Shown: positions 33,626 to 42,982, counted from the first letter of the stretch. The stretch is 64,000 nt of DNA from Microbacterium azadirachtae (GCF_000956505.1 NZ_JYIX01000037.1:276129-340128), one strand, 5' to 3'. The notes: a model not told the origin generated them from the letters alone. Program-made: numbers and translations.

Positions 33626-34873
33626 ACGGTTTCCCCCCACGACCGGTTCGACGTCGCGGTCGTCGGATCCGGCATCGTCGGCCTCGGCGCGGCGTATGCG
33701 GCCGCGCGACGAGGGCTGCGCGTCGTGGTCGTGGACCGCACCGACCGGCCGGTGGGCGCCACGATCCGCAACTTCGGCCACCTCTGCATCGGCGCGCAGG
33801 ACGGACCGGCGCGCGCCTACGGCGAGGTGTCGCGCGGGATCTGGCTCCGCCTCGCGGCGGAGGCCGGGTTCTGGGCGCGTGAGAGCGGCACGCTCGTCGT
33901 CGCCAGGGCGGAGGACGAGCGGACCCTCCTGGAGGAGGCCGCCGCGGCCGACGGCGATGACGGCGGGATCCGCCTGCTCTCGCCCGCCGAGGTGACCGAG
34001 CTCGCCCCGGTGCGCCCGGAGGTGGTGCACGGCGGAGCGCTCGTTCCCGGCGACCTGCAGGTGAACCCGCGGGAGGCCGCCGCCGCGATCGTGCGGCATC
34101 TGGCCGCGCTCGGGGTGGAGTTCCGCTTCCGCACCGCGGTCACCGAGGTCGGCACGGGGCTCGTGCGCACGACCCGCGGCGACATCGCAGCGAGCGACGT
34201 GGTCGTGGCCGTGAACCACGACGTCGATCAGCTGCTGCCCGCTCTCGCCGAGCGCGCGGGCGTGATCCGCTGCGCGCTGGACATGATGCGCGTCTCGGCC
34301 GATCTGCGCGCACCGCTGCAGGCGCCTCTGCTCACCGGCTGGTCGCTCGTGCGCTATCGCCGCTTCGCGGGCCTCGGCACCGCGACGGCGCTTCGTGAAC
34401 GGCTGCACGCCGAACGCCCTGAACTCGCCGCGCTCGACCTGAACCAGATGTACACGCAACTGCCCGATGGGACGCTGCTGCTCGGCGACTCGCACCACAA
34501 GGCCGTGCAGCCGGATCCGTTCCAGCCCGAGGCCGCGTTCGACGCGTTCCTCGCCGAGGCGCGCGAGCTCTTCGACGTGGGCGGGATGCGCGTGCTCGAG
34601 CGCTGGCAGGGCGTGTACGCGGCCGCCGGCGAGGAGTTCCTCATCGAGGAGGTCGCTCCTCGCGTGCTCGCGCTCGCCGCGACCACCGGCATCGGCATGA
34701 CCACGGGTCTCGGCCTCGCTGAGATCGAGACCGCCCGCGTCTTCGGCTGGGGCGGATCCGGATCCCCGGACGGCGACGCCTCAGTCGGAGACGGAACACA
34801 GATCACCGCCATCGTCGGCGGCGCAGGAACGACCGCCACCGTCGGCGGCATCGCACAGGAGGAGAACGCATGA
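33623..34873 (+). CDS. FAD-dependent oxidoreductase of phosphonate catabolism (TIGR03364/HpnW type)
   Basis: 416 residues from the third possible ATG (428 from 33587). The N-terminal FAD fold has VAVVGSGIVGLGAAYAAARRG, then the family pattern ATIRNFGHLCIGAQDG. The C-terminal region has MYTQLPDGTLLLGDSHH and TGIGMTTGLGLAEI. It matches TIGR03364, proposed to act with phosphonatase-like hydrolases. Likely reaction: oxidation of an aminoalkylphosphonate amine to an aldehyde (e.g. toward phosphonoacetaldehyde) for the next enzyme. A Gly/Ser/Asp-rich stretch precedes the C-terminus. Stop overlaps the next start (ATGA). Confidence 0.88.
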   Translation: MTVSPHDRFDVAVVGSGIVGLGAAYAAARRGLRVVVVDRTDRPVGATIRNFGHLCIGAQDGPARAYGEVSRGIWLRLAAEAGFWARESGTLVVARAEDERTLLEEAAAADGDDGGIRLLSPAEVTELAPVRPEVVHGGALVPGDLQVNPREAAAAIVRHLAALGVEFRFRTAVTEVGTGLVRTTRGDIAASDVVVAVNHDVDQLLPALAERAGVIRCALDMMRVSADLRAPLQAPLLTGWSLVRYRRFAGLGTATALRERLHAERPELAALDLNQMYTQLPDGTLLLGDSHHKAVQPDPFQPEAAFDAFLAEARELFDVGGMRVLERWQGVYAAAGEEFLIEEVAPRVLALAATTGIGMTTGLGLAEIETARVFGWGGSGSPDGDASVGDGTQITAIVGGAGTTATVGGIAQEENA

Positions 34874-35592
34874 ACCCGCACACCCCGATCGAACTGGTCG
34901 TGCTCGACATGGCTGGAACCACCGTGCTCGACGACGGCATCGTGGAACAGGCGTTCCAGCGCGCGGCGGAGCGCACCGGCGTGGCCGCGCGGATCGGCTG
35001 GGACGAGGCGCTGCAGTACGTGCGCGACACCATGGGGCAGTCCAAGATCGACGTCTTCACGTACCTCGCCGACGGCGATCTCGAGGCCGCAGAGCGCGCC
35101 ACAGCCCAGTTCGAGGCCGCCTACGCGGAGATCGTGGCCGAGCAGGGTGCGACCGAGATCCCCGGTGCGGCCGGCGCCATCGGCGCCCTGCGGGCCGCGG
35201 GCCTGAAGGTCTGGCTGACCACAGGGTTCGCTCCGGTCACCCGCGACGCGCTCCTGGACGCGCTGGGCTGGCGCGACCTCGTCGACGGTGTGCTCTCGCC
35301 CGTCGACGCGGGCCGCGGACGCCCCGCCCCCGACCTCGTGCTCACCGCGCTGCTGCGCGCGGGCGTTTCTTCGGTGCAGGCGGTCGCGGTCGCCGGCGAC
35401 ACGGTCAGCGACGTGCAGACCGGCCGTCGGGCCGGCGCCGGTTTCGTGGCGGGCGTGCTGAGCGGCGCGCACGACGCCGTCGCGCTCGCGACCGCCGACC
35501 CCGATGAGGTGCTGCCCGACGTCACCGCCCTCCTCGGCGCGCTCGTCGAGCGCGGCCTCGTCCCGGCTCTCGCGCCGATCGCGGCCGACTGA
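34870..35592 (+). CDS. Phosphonatase-like HAD hydrolase (TIGR03351, PhnX-like)
   Basis: 240 residues, HAD superfamily. The nucleophile motif DMAGTT (Asp13) matches phosphonatase rather than generic DxDGT. In the cap domain MGQSKIDVF places Lys59 where PhnX has its Schiff-base lysine, so cleavage of a phosphonoaldehyde C-P bond is plausible. GKxxP-type motif III is replaced by GRGRPAPDL, and the acidic motif AGDTVSDVQTG binds Mg2+. It is coupled to the oxidoreductase by 4 bp and to the alcohol dehydrogenase by a 1-bp gap. Confidence 0.9.
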   Translation: MNPHTPIELVVLDMAGTTVLDDGIVEQAFQRAAERTGVAARIGWDEALQYVRDTMGQSKIDVFTYLADGDLEAAERATAQFEAAYAEIVAEQGATEIPGAAGAIGALRAAGLKVWLTTGFAPVTRDALLDALGWRDLVDGVLSPVDAGRGRPAPDLVLTALLRAGVSSVQAVAVAGDTVSDVQTGRRAGAGFVAGVLSGAHDAVALATADPDEVLPDVTALLGALVERGLVPALAPIAAD

Positions 35593-35593
35593 C

Positions 35594-36751
35594 ATGCGCG
35601 CGGCGCTGGTCCGCCCCGCAGAAGAGGTGCACCGGCACGACGTGCCGCTGCGGCCGGCCGCCGTCGCGATGGCCTGGCTCGGCGTCGGGCTCCCACACGA
35701 GGTGCTCGCCGTGCCCGGCGTCGCCCTCGCCCCGCACGACGTGCTCGTCGCGGTGGAGATGTCGACGATCTGCGGATCCGACATCCACACCGTGCAGGGT
35801 CGCCGGCACGCGCCGACGCCCCTCGTGCTCGGGCACGAGAGCGTGGGCCGGATCATCGCGATCGGCGACGAGGGCGCACGAGCGGTCGATGGCGCGGCGC
35901 TGCACATCGGCGACCGCGTGGTCTGGTCTGTGACGGTCTCGTGCGGGCACTGCGACCGCTGCCTCGTGGGGCGCACGCAGAAGTGCCGGCAGCTCGCGAA
36001 GTACGGGCATGCGCGCATCGAACCGCGCTGGGAGCTCACCGGCGGCTTCGCCGGGCACGTGCACCTGCGCGCCGGCACCGGCATCGTGCGCGTGCCGGAG
36101 GCGCTGCCGGCCGCCGCGCTCGCACCGGTCTCGTGCGCCACGGCGACCGCCTGGGCCGGCGTCGCGCGCGGGGCCGCGCTGCGGGGTCGCGGAGTGCCGG
36201 ATCCGTCCCCGTCCGCGGGGGAGGACGCGGAGGTGCTCGCCTGCGAACGCGTGCTCGTGCTCGGCGCGGGGCTCGTCGGGCTGACCGCGGCGGTGATCGC
36301 CGCGGAGCTGGGCGGGCGCGTGCAGATCGCGGATCCGGATCCGGCCCGGCGTGCGTTCGCCGAGCGCTTCGCACTCACCGCGATCACCCCGGACGACGTC
36401 GCGGAGGAGGGGTTCGATCTGGTGATCGAGGCCTCGGGGCACGCGGTGCGCGCGGCGCTGGACGCGGTCGACGTGGGCGGCGCCGTGGTGCTGCTGGGCA
36501 GCGTGTTCCCCGCGGATCCGGTGCCGCTCGACGCCGAGCGCATCGTCCGGGGGCTCGTGACCGTGGCGGGGGTGCACAACTACACCGGTGCCGAGCTGCA
36601 TGCCGCGGCGGCGTTCATGGCGGGCCGCGGCCGCGCGCACCCCTTCGCCGACGCCGTCGGGGCCGTGCATCCGCTCGCCGCGGTCGACGCCGCCCTCGTG
36701 CAGGCGGCCGCCCCAGGGGCGCCCCTGCGGGTGGGGCTCACTCCGCGCTGA
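35594..36751 (+). CDS. Zinc-binding alcohol dehydrogenase of phosphonate catabolism (TIGR03366/HpnZ type)
   Basis: 385 residues of the medium-chain dehydrogenase family. Catalytic zinc ligands in STICGSDIHT and GHESVG; structural zinc site CGHCDRCLVGRTQKC; Rossmann motif VLVLGAGLVGLTAA. It matches the phosphonate-associated TIGR03366 group. It begins 1 bp after the phosphonatase-like stop and ends the operon. Likely role: oxidizing or reducing the aldehyde/alcohol product of C-P cleavage, or preparing a hydroxyalkyl phosphonate; the direction cannot be told from sequence. Confidence 0.88.
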   Translation: MRAALVRPAEEVHRHDVPLRPAAVAMAWLGVGLPHEVLAVPGVALAPHDVLVAVEMSTICGSDIHTVQGRRHAPTPLVLGHESVGRIIAIGDEGARAVDGAALHIGDRVVWSVTVSCGHCDRCLVGRTQKCRQLAKYGHARIEPRWELTGGFAGHVHLRAGTGIVRVPEALPAAALAPVSCATATAWAGVARGAALRGRGVPDPSPSAGEDAEVLACERVLVLGAGLVGLTAAVIAAELGGRVQIADPDPARRAFAERFALTAITPDDVAEEGFDLVIEASGHAVRAALDAVDVGGAVVLLGSVFPADPVPLDAERIVRGLVTVAGVHNYTGAELHAAAAFMAGRGRAHPFADAVGAVHPLAAVDAALVQAAAPGAPLRVGLTPR

Positions 36752-36763
36752 GGGTGCGGGCGA

Positions 36764-36850
36764 ACCATGTCCCACTTTGTGCCCCACCATGTCCCGCTTT
36801 CGGCGGGGGTTCCGCTCCAGACCCAGCCGAATTCGGGACATGGTCGGTGG
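36764..36850. repeat. Dispersed repeat copy 1 (ACCATGTCCC element)
   Basis: A 33-bp block at 36764-36796 recurs at 62759-62791 with only three changes. It contains ACCATGTCCC twice. An inverted copy CGGGACATGGT at about 36834-36844 lets the region fold with the second block. It lies between the phosphonate operon and the EamA gene. Confidence 0.75.
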
Positions 36851-36882
36851 CCACACGCAAACCCCGGCCGTGCCAGGCTTGA

Positions 36883-37818
36883 GTGGTGAACTCCCAGGAA
36901 CCGCGGCAGCAGCCCGCTCTCGGCGTGCTGCTGGTCGTCGGATCCTGCCTGTCCCTGCCCTTCGGCGCGGCCGTCGCGACCACGATCTTCCCGGAGCTCG
37001 GGTCGTGGGGCGTCACCGGACTGCGCGTGCTCATCGCCGCGATCGTGGTGCTCGTCATCGCGCGCCCTCGGCTGAAGCGCTGGAACCGCGCGCAGTGGAT
37101 CGCCGCGATCCTGTTCGGCGTCTCGATCGCCGCGATGAACGGCACCTACTACGCCGCGATCGACCGGATCCCCCTCGGGCCCGCGGTCGCGATCGAATTC
37201 CTCGGCCCGCTCGTGCTGGCGGCGCTGCTCACCCGGCGCCTCGCCGATGCCGTCTGGGTGGGGATCGCCCTGCTCGGGATGGCGCTGCTGGGGGTTGACG
37301 GGCTCACGGGCGCCGAGGCGCTGGATCCCTGGGGCGTGCTGTTCGCGCTCATCGCCGCCGGGTTCTGGATCATGTACATCCGGATGAGCACCCGCGTCGG
37401 CGCGCTCACCACGGGAACCGAGGGCCTTGCTGTCGCGCTCGCGGTGGCCGCCGTGCTGCTGCTGCCGTTCGGCGTGCCCGCCGCCGTCACCGCGGTGGCG
37501 GATCCTCGCGTGCTGGGGCTCGCCGCGCTCACCGCCCTGCTCGCCTCGGTGATCCCGTACATCCTCGAACTCGCGGCGCTCCGCCGCCTGCCGCAGCGCG
37601 TGTTCGGGATCCTGCTCAGCCTCGAGCCCGTCTTCGCGACGATCGCGGGGCTGCTCGTGCTCGGACAGCACGCGTCGCCGGTGCGACTCGCCGCGATCGC
37701 ACTGGTCGTGATCGCGAGCATCGGCGTCACGGCGGGTGCGCGGCGTCGCCGGGGCGCCCGACCCGACGAGGAGCCGCCGTCGCCGCTCACCGGATCCATC
37801 CCGGTCGTCCCCGACTGA
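36883..37818 (+). CDS. EamA-family exporter (RhtA-like)
   Basis: 311 residues with about ten membrane helices in two EamA repeats (FLGPLVLAALLTRRLADAVWVGIALLGMALL; RRLPQRVFGILLSLEPVFATIAGLLVLGQ). The pattern resembles RhtA-type threonine/homoserine exporters. Two adjacent GTGs (36883, 36886) can start translation. The C-terminal tail is charged and Pro-rich, and its last residues are encoded by the first unit of a 17-bp tandem repeat that continues past the stop. Confidence 0.88.
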   Translation: MVNSQEPRQQPALGVLLVVGSCLSLPFGAAVATTIFPELGSWGVTGLRVLIAAIVVLVIARPRLKRWNRAQWIAAILFGVSIAAMNGTYYAAIDRIPLGPAVAIEFLGPLVLAALLTRRLADAVWVGIALLGMALLGVDGLTGAEALDPWGVLFALIAAGFWIMYIRMSTRVGALTTGTEGLAVALAVAAVLLLPFGVPAAVTAVADPRVLGLAALTALLASVIPYILELAALRRLPQRVFGILLSLEPVFATIAGLLVLGQHASPVRLAAIALVVIASIGVTAGARRRRGARPDEEPPSPLTGSIPVVPD

Positions 37819-37854
37819 CCGTCGTCCCCGACTGACCGTCGTCCCCGACCGACC
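37804..37854. repeat. Three 17-bp tandem repeats across the EamA stop codon
   Basis: GTCGTCCCCGACTGACC at 37804-37820 and 37821-37837, with a one-base variant at 37838-37854. Because 17 is not divisible by 3, extra units would not alter the protein beyond the stop contained in the first unit. Confidence 0.85.
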
Positions 37855-37939
37855 AGGCGCCCGCGCGGTCCGTGGCGAAGGGCGTTCACCGGCCGTCACA
37901 CCCGCCGCCCTCACCTCGCGCGGGCGTAGCCTCGGGATC

Positions 37940-38980
37940 ATGAGCTCGCTGACCGACCTCCTCGACATCCGCACCCCCGTCCTCCTCGGGCCCTTCGGTG
38001 GGCTCAGCTCGATTCCGCTCGTCGCCGCGGTCAGCGCGGCCGGAGGTCTCGGGTCCTATGGGCTGTACGGCTACGACGCGGAGCGCATCCGCACGACCGT
38101 CGCCGGGATCAGGGCCGCGACGCGCCGGCCATTCGGGCTCAACATCTGGCTGCCCCGGGGCGACGAGGTCGAGCCCAGCGCCGAGCACGACGACTACGCG
38201 GCGGCCCTCGCCCCGTTCTTCGCCGAGGTGGGCGCCGAGGTGCCGGCCCGCCCGGAGGCGTATCTGCCCTCGGTCGACGAGCAGCTCGCCGCGGTCCTCG
38301 AGGCCGCGCCGGCCGTGCTGAGCGTCGTCTTCGGGGTGCCGTCGGCGTCGCTGGTCGACGAGGCGCACCGCAGGGGGATCCGCGTGATCGGGACCGCCAC
38401 GACGGTCGGCGAGGCGCGCGCCCTCGCCGACGGCGGGGTGGATGCGATCGTCGCGACCGGTGCCGAGGCGGCGGGCCACCGGGTGTCGTTCCTGCGGCCG
38501 GCGGAGGACTCGGTCGTCGGCCTGTTCTCGCTGCTGCCGCAGGTCGTCGACGCGGTCGATGTGCCGGTCATCGCGGCGGGAGGGATCTCGGACCGCCGCG
38601 GGGTCGCCGCCGCGTTCGCGCTCGGCGCGCAGGGCGTGCAGGTCGGCACGGCCTTCCTCGGCACGGCGGAGTCTGCGGCCACCGAGGCGCACAGGGCGGC
38701 GATCCGCGCGACGCCCGCCGAAGGGTCCGTGCTCACGAGGGCCATGAGCGGCCGGCTGGCGCGGGGCGCACGCAACCGCGTGGTCGCCGAGATCGAGGCG
38801 GCCGGATCCATCGCCCCGTTCCCGGCGCAGAACTGGATCACCGGACGCTTCCGCACCCCGGCAGGGCAGCAGAACAAGGGCGAGCTGCAGTCGCTGTGGC
38901 TCGGCCAGTCGGCGCCGCTGGCCCGCTACGAGACCGCGGCGGCGGCGTTCGCGGAGCTGGCCGCAGGAGTGTCCGCCTGA
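37940..38980 (+). CDS. Nitronate monooxygenase family protein
   Basis: 346 residues, FMN TIM barrel of the NMO/2-nitropropane dioxygenase family: PVLLGPFGGLSSIPLVAAVSAAGGLGSYG, IVATGAEAAGHR (active-site His), VPVIAAGGISDRRGVAAAFALGAQGVQVGTAFLGT. The last segment binds the FMN phosphate. It would oxidise alkyl nitronates such as propionate-3-nitronate. Start ATG lies 6 nt after CTCGGG; no strong ribosome site. Confidence 0.9.
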   Translation: MSSLTDLLDIRTPVLLGPFGGLSSIPLVAAVSAAGGLGSYGLYGYDAERIRTTVAGIRAATRRPFGLNIWLPRGDEVEPSAEHDDYAAALAPFFAEVGAEVPARPEAYLPSVDEQLAAVLEAAPAVLSVVFGVPSASLVDEAHRRGIRVIGTATTVGEARALADGGVDAIVATGAEAAGHRVSFLRPAEDSVVGLFSLLPQVVDAVDVPVIAAGGISDRRGVAAAFALGAQGVQVGTAFLGTAESAATEAHRAAIRATPAEGSVLTRAMSGRLARGARNRVVAEIEAAGSIAPFPAQNWITGRFRTPAGQQNKGELQSLWLGQSAPLARYETAAAAFAELAAGVSA

Positions 38981-39016
38981 TCGGACACCCCCGCACGCAG
39001 CGCGGAAGCGGCGTCG

Positions 39017-39868
39017 TCAGAGGATGACGGTCGAGCGGCCGTGCACGATGACGCGGTCGTCGGCGTGCCACTGCACGGCCCGCGCGAGCACCAGGCGCTC
39101 CACGTCGGCGCCGCGGCTCTGCAGCTCCGAGGCCGACTCGGCGTGCGTCACGCGCGTGACGTCCTGCTCGATGATCGGCCCCTCATCGAGGTCCGCCGTC
39201 GCGTAGTGCGCGGTGGCGCCGATGAGCTTCACACCGCGGTCCTTGGCCCGCGCGTAGGGGTTCGCGCCGATGAAGGCCGGGAGGAACGAGTGGTGGATGT
39301 TGATCACCGGAGCGCCGAGATTCTCGATGAAGTCGTCGGTGAGGATCTGCATGTAGCGTGCGAGGACGACCAGATCCACGTTGCCCCGCAGCAGCTCGAG
39401 CTGGCGCTGCTCCATCTCGCCCTTGTCCCCGGACGGGATGTGCACGAACGGCACCCCGAACGAGCGCACCGACTCCGCGAGATCCGGGTGGTTCGAGACC
39501 ACCATGGTGACGTCGATGTCGAGCTGCCCCCGCTGCGTGCGCCAGAGCAGCTCCAAGAGGCAGTGATCGTACTTGGACACGAAGATCGCGACGCGCTTGC
39601 GCTTGGACGCGTCGTGCAGCGACCACTCCATGCCGAAGCGCTCGGCGACCGCGGCCAGATCCGCTTCGAGCGCCGGACGCGCGGCGGCGAGGCCGTCGCG
39701 GTGGATCACCGTGCGCTGGAAGAAGCGCCCGCCCGCCGCGTCCGTGGAGTGCTGGTCGAGCGAGATGATGTTCGCCCCGTGCGCGGTGAGCACTCCGGCC
39801 ACGGCCGCCACGATCCCTGGCTGGTCGTCACAGGCGATGAGCAGTCGTGCGGTGTCGGGCTGCGCCAT
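39017..39868 (-). CDS. purU: Formyltetrahydrofolate deformylase
   Basis: 283 residues. N-terminal ACT domain (about 5-85: ARLLIACDDQPGIVAAVAGVL) and C-terminal formyl-transferase fold (about 90-283) with catalytic NIHHSFLPAF and the downstream TAHYATADLDEGPIIEQDV. It hydrolyses 10-formyl-THF to THF and formate, balancing one-carbon pools. AAGGAGA ribosome site upstream of the ATG. Flanking genes are not folate-related. Confidence 0.96.
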   Translation of the reverse strand: MAQPDTARLLIACDDQPGIVAAVAGVLTAHGANIISLDQHSTDAAGGRFFQRTVIHRDGLAAARPALEADLAAVAERFGMEWSLHDASKRKRVAIFVSKYDHCLLELLWRTQRGQLDIDVTMVVSNHPDLAESVRSFGVPFVHIPSGDKGEMEQRQLELLRGNVDLVVLARYMQILTDDFIENLGAPVINIHHSFLPAFIGANPYARAKDRGVKLIGATAHYATADLDEGPIIEQDVTRVTHAESASELQSRGADVERLVLARAVQWHADDRVIVHGRSTVIL

Positions 39869-39949
39869 GACAGGTCTCCTTGCAAGCGGGGTGTCCGTCG
39901 ATTCTGCCGCGCCCAGGCGCGCGAGGCGAATCGCGCCCGCAACGTGCGC

Positions 39950-39974
39950 GCCGGGCGCGGGGATCGCGCCCGGC
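39950..39974. terminator. Perfect 10-bp hairpin between purU and the secreted CBM32 protein
   Basis: GCCGGGCGCG, loop GGGAT, CGCGCCCGGC. It is the distal of two hairpins downstream of the 40050-42914 gene and also lies in the purU upstream region. Confidence 0.55.
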
Positions 39975-39981
39975 AGACGCC

Positions 39982-40016
39982 GGAAGGGACCCGGGCGCTG
40001 GGCCCGGATCCCTTCC
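39982..40016 (-). terminator. Terminator hairpin of the secreted CBM32 protein gene
   Basis: GGAAGGGA...CCGGGC pairs with GCCCGG...TCCCTTCC (14 bp with one mismatch), 33 bp beyond the stop codon of the gene ending at 40050 (minus strand). Confidence 0.65.
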
Positions 40017-40049
40017 GTCGAGGATCCCGTGACGGAGACCCCTTCGCGC

Positions 40050-42914
40050 TCAGTTCCCGGAGAACTCTGCCAGGCTCAGCGTCTGGTCGCCCGGTCGCGT
40101 GAAGTCGCCGGCCTGGGAGGTGGTGGAGGCTCCGTGCGCCGACGGTGCGTCCCAGGTGCGGCCCGGCGTGGTCGCGGCGGTGGACGTGTCGATGCCCAGC
40201 ACCAGCCCCGAGTAGCGGTTCACGAGCCGGACGGATCCGGTCGCCTGTCCGCTGGCGGGATCCGTGTTCGGCACGATGAACCACTGCTGTCCGACGCCGG
40301 CCGAGGCCTTGTCGGTGAGCGAGAGCCCTGCGCCCCACGCGCGCCCTGCGGTGGAGGAGGCGTCGACGCCCAGAAGTGCACCGGCCTGCGTCGCGATCGT
40401 GTAGGCGCCGTCACCGGTCGCCGTGAACGTCCAGGCGCCGTTCTTGCGGTTCACGGATCCCGCCGTCGTCAGCTTCTTGCCGTTGCCGGAGGCCGAGAGC
40501 TTGCGCCCGTCCTCGTTCGCGATCGTGTACGCCTTCGTGGTGTCGATCGCCGTCGCGGGCGACACGGACGGACCGGCGTCGATCGTGATGTTGGCGAGCT
40601 GCGCGTAGGCGTCGCCCATGCAGCCGAAGGAGCAGTACGACCGGAACGACTTGCCCACGATCGCCGAGCTCGTCTTGTTGGCGGGGTCCACGAACCACCG
40701 GTACCAGGACGCCGTGGTGTACGCGGATCCGGAGTCGCCGAGGCGGAACCACTTCTGCGTCGCGAGGTTCTTCGTGGCGTAGAACTCCTGCGGCGCCTTG
40801 CCCGACTGGTCGGGGTTCTGCGGCTGGCCGATGTACAGCCCGAGGTAGGCGTCGTAGGTGACGTCCATCACGAACAGCGGCGAGGTGGCGGGCATCTGCC
40901 CGTTCTTGATCTGCTGCTGGGCCGTGCCGGGGGTGTTCGGGTCGTACTCCTTGTCGACCGGCGTATAGCCCGTCTCGCTGTCATCCGCGACGGGGACCAT
41001 GTTGCTCTCCTTGCCGGAGATTCCGGGCTCGGTCCACGCGCCGTCGAACCACTTCTGCCACGAGCCGGTCGCCATCTTCCCGGAGATCGGGGCGCGGGCG
41101 ACGTGCTCGTAGAAGGCCACCCAACCTCCGGTCTTGTTCACGACGCGGGAGCCGTAGAACGCGTAGAAGTAGCCGGAGGCGTAGTCGACGTAGAGCCGGG
41201 GATCGCCGTCGCCGTAGGAGTACGTCTGCTGCGGGAACGCGGTCGTGTCGCCGCGGGTCGTGCTGTACGGCGAGGTGATCGCGTGACCGGGGATACTCCA
41301 GGTCTTGCCCTTGTCGGTCGAGACCGCGTAGTCGATCGCGTCGTAGTGAAGGCCGTCGCCGAAGGGCTTGGGCGTGAACTCGTTGTGCACCAGGCCGTAC
41401 CAGTCGCCCGTGTCCGGGTCGACCCACATCTGGGTGATGTCGCAGTAGTTCGGCTGGGTGTAGCTGGATCCGGCCGGCGCCTTCGTCGAGTCCACGCCGG
41501 TCGGGCTGGCGTTGCAGAAGTCGGTGGTGTCCGGGTTCGTGCCCGCGGCGTTGAGGGCGTCGTCCGGCTTCGCGGTGTCGAAGTTCGAGCCGGTGTACCA
41601 GTTCCACTGGCGGATGTCGCCGTTGCTGCCGTCCGGCTCGTTGTAGTAGTTCGCGTGCGACTCACCGAAGTGGAACGTGCCGTCCGCGTCGATGATGGGG
41701 CTGGCCGGAGTGTCGTCGGGGTAGTTCCACGTGCTGTTGTCGACCGAGTCGGTGGTCACGGTCGCGGCGGCGGGCTTGGGCGGCGCCACAGGGGTGGTGT
41801 CGGCGTCCGTGGAGTACACCACGATCTCCGACGCGGAGGCGTTGTCGGATCCGTTCACCGCGTTCTCGGCCTGGAAGCGCACGTAGCGCGCCTTCACCGG
41901 CTGGGAGAACGTGACGTACTGGATCTGGGAGGCGCTGGTCGGCTGCGAGAAGCTCGCGGTGCCGGCCGTGCTCCAGCCGCTCGCCGACGGGTCCTTCGCG
42001 ACGTTCGCGTCGTCCGTCGTGTACACCGAGACGTCCTTGACCGGTCCGTTGCCCTGCACCTTGACGGAGTAGCCGAGGCCGGTGAGGGTGAAGGATCCGC
42101 CGACGTCGAAGGTGAGCTGGTGCGGATACGGCGCCGAGGCCGGCGACCACTCGCTCGCCCACTGCGTGGCAGAGTTCTGGTCGAAGGCCGCGGACGCGGA
42201 TCCGTCGCCGGATTCGGTCTGCTGCGAATCCGCGCCGACCACGGCGTACTGGGCGTTCGTGATGGCGTGCCCGGAGGGGATCCCGCCGAGGGCGTCTGTC
42301 GTGTACGCGACGATCTCGGCGGCCGAGGCGTTGTTCGAGCCGTTCACGGCATCGAGGATCCGGAACTCGACGTAGCGCGCCGACACGGGCTGGGCGAACG
42401 TGACGTACTGGATCTGCGTGCTGCTCGTCGGCTGCGAAAACGTCGCCGTGCCCGCGGGCGTCCAGCCGCTGCTCTTGCCGTCCTTGGCGACGGCCGGGTC
42501 GTTCGTGGTGAGCACCTGCACGTCCTTGGCCGGGCCGTTGCCCTGCACCTTGACGGAGTAGCCGATCCCGGTGAGGGCGTGCTCGGCCCCGATGTCGAAC
42601 GTGAGGTAGTGCGGCATCGGATCCGGCGAGCCGCCGTTGTAGTTCGACGCCCACTGGGTCGAGTAGTCGCCGTCGAACGCCCCCTTCGCGGTGCCGTCGA
42701 GGGAGGGCGGTGCGGGGTAGGGGGCCGACTCGGAGTCGACGTCGAGGAGCGTGTAGCCCGAGTCGGGGATCGCCGCGCCCGCGGGAGGGGCGGGGTCGGC
42801 GTGCGCCGGGGCGACCGCGCCGAGGGTCAGCGTCGTCGCGGCGATCGCGAGCGCGGCGCCGGCGGCGAGGACGCCCCGTGATCGACGGGGGAGGGACAGG
42901 ATCTGTGGAGGCAT
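40050..42914 (-). CDS. Large secreted carbohydrate-active-type protein: two CBM32 domains, Asp-box propeller, C-terminal beta-trefoil
   Basis: 954 residues. Signal peptide 1-39 (AxA site APAHA). Two F5/8-type-C (CBM32/discoidin) domains at about 60-206 and 218-370, highly similar to each other (both have TGxGYSVKVQGNGPxKDV and SQPTSxxQIQYVTFxQPVxARYV). A central region (about 395-775) contains a perfect Asp-box STDKGKTW (532-539), suggesting a sialidase-like beta-propeller. A C-terminal region (about 793-950) has RICIN/AbfB-type trefoil features (QQWF). AGGAAG precedes the ATG. Probably a glycan-degrading or glycan-binding enzyme; family and substrate not recognised. Divergent regulation by the adjacent LacI protein is likely. 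Confidence 0.82.
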   Translation of the reverse strand: MPPQILSLPRRSRGVLAAGAALAIAATTLTLGAVAPAHADPAPPAGAAIPDSGYTLLDVDSESAPYPAPPSLDGTAKGAFDGDYSTQWASNYNGGSPDPMPHYLTFDIGAEHALTGIGYSVKVQGNGPAKDVQVLTTNDPAVAKDGKSSGWTPAGTATFSQPTSSTQIQYVTFAQPVSARYVEFRILDAVNGSNNASAAEIVAYTTDALGGIPSGHAITNAQYAVVGADSQQTESGDGSASAAFDQNSATQWASEWSPASAPYPHQLTFDVGGSFTLTGLGYSVKVQGNGPVKDVSVYTTDDANVAKDPSASGWSTAGTASFSQPTSASQIQYVTFSQPVKARYVRFQAENAVNGSDNASASEIVVYSTDADTTPVAPPKPAAATVTTDSVDNSTWNYPDDTPASPIIDADGTFHFGESHANYYNEPDGSNGDIRQWNWYTGSNFDTAKPDDALNAAGTNPDTTDFCNASPTGVDSTKAPAGSSYTQPNYCDITQMWVDPDTGDWYGLVHNEFTPKPFGDGLHYDAIDYAVSTDKGKTWSIPGHAITSPYSTTRGDTTAFPQQTYSYGDGDPRLYVDYASGYFYAFYGSRVVNKTGGWVAFYEHVARAPISGKMATGSWQKWFDGAWTEPGISGKESNMVPVADDSETGYTPVDKEYDPNTPGTAQQQIKNGQMPATSPLFVMDVTYDAYLGLYIGQPQNPDQSGKAPQEFYATKNLATQKWFRLGDSGSAYTTASWYRWFVDPANKTSSAIVGKSFRSYCSFGCMGDAYAQLANITIDAGPSVSPATAIDTTKAYTIANEDGRKLSASGNGKKLTTAGSVNRKNGAWTFTATGDGAYTIATQAGALLGVDASSTAGRAWGAGLSLTDKASAGVGQQWFIVPNTDPASGQATGSVRLVNRYSGLVLGIDTSTAATTPGRTWDAPSAHGASTTSQAGDFTRPGDQTLSLAEFSGN

Positions 42915-42970
42915 CGGTCTTCCTTGCTGCGTCATCGAGGCGGGGAGAACAGGGGCCACGGTACTCGCAA

Positions 42971-42982
42971 GTTATCGCTAAC
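42971..42982. promoter_or_regulatory. LacI-type operator, site 1
   Basis: GTTATCGCTAAC (arms GTTA/TAAC), 57 bp upstream of the secreted-protein start and 140 bp below the LacI gene end. It resembles LacI/GalR-family operators with a central CG step. Confidence 0.7.

Noticed and set aside
39573..42881. 1102-residue plus-strand open frame
   Set aside because: Antisense of the secreted CBM32 protein and part of purU; Val/Arg/Gly-rich, no domain.
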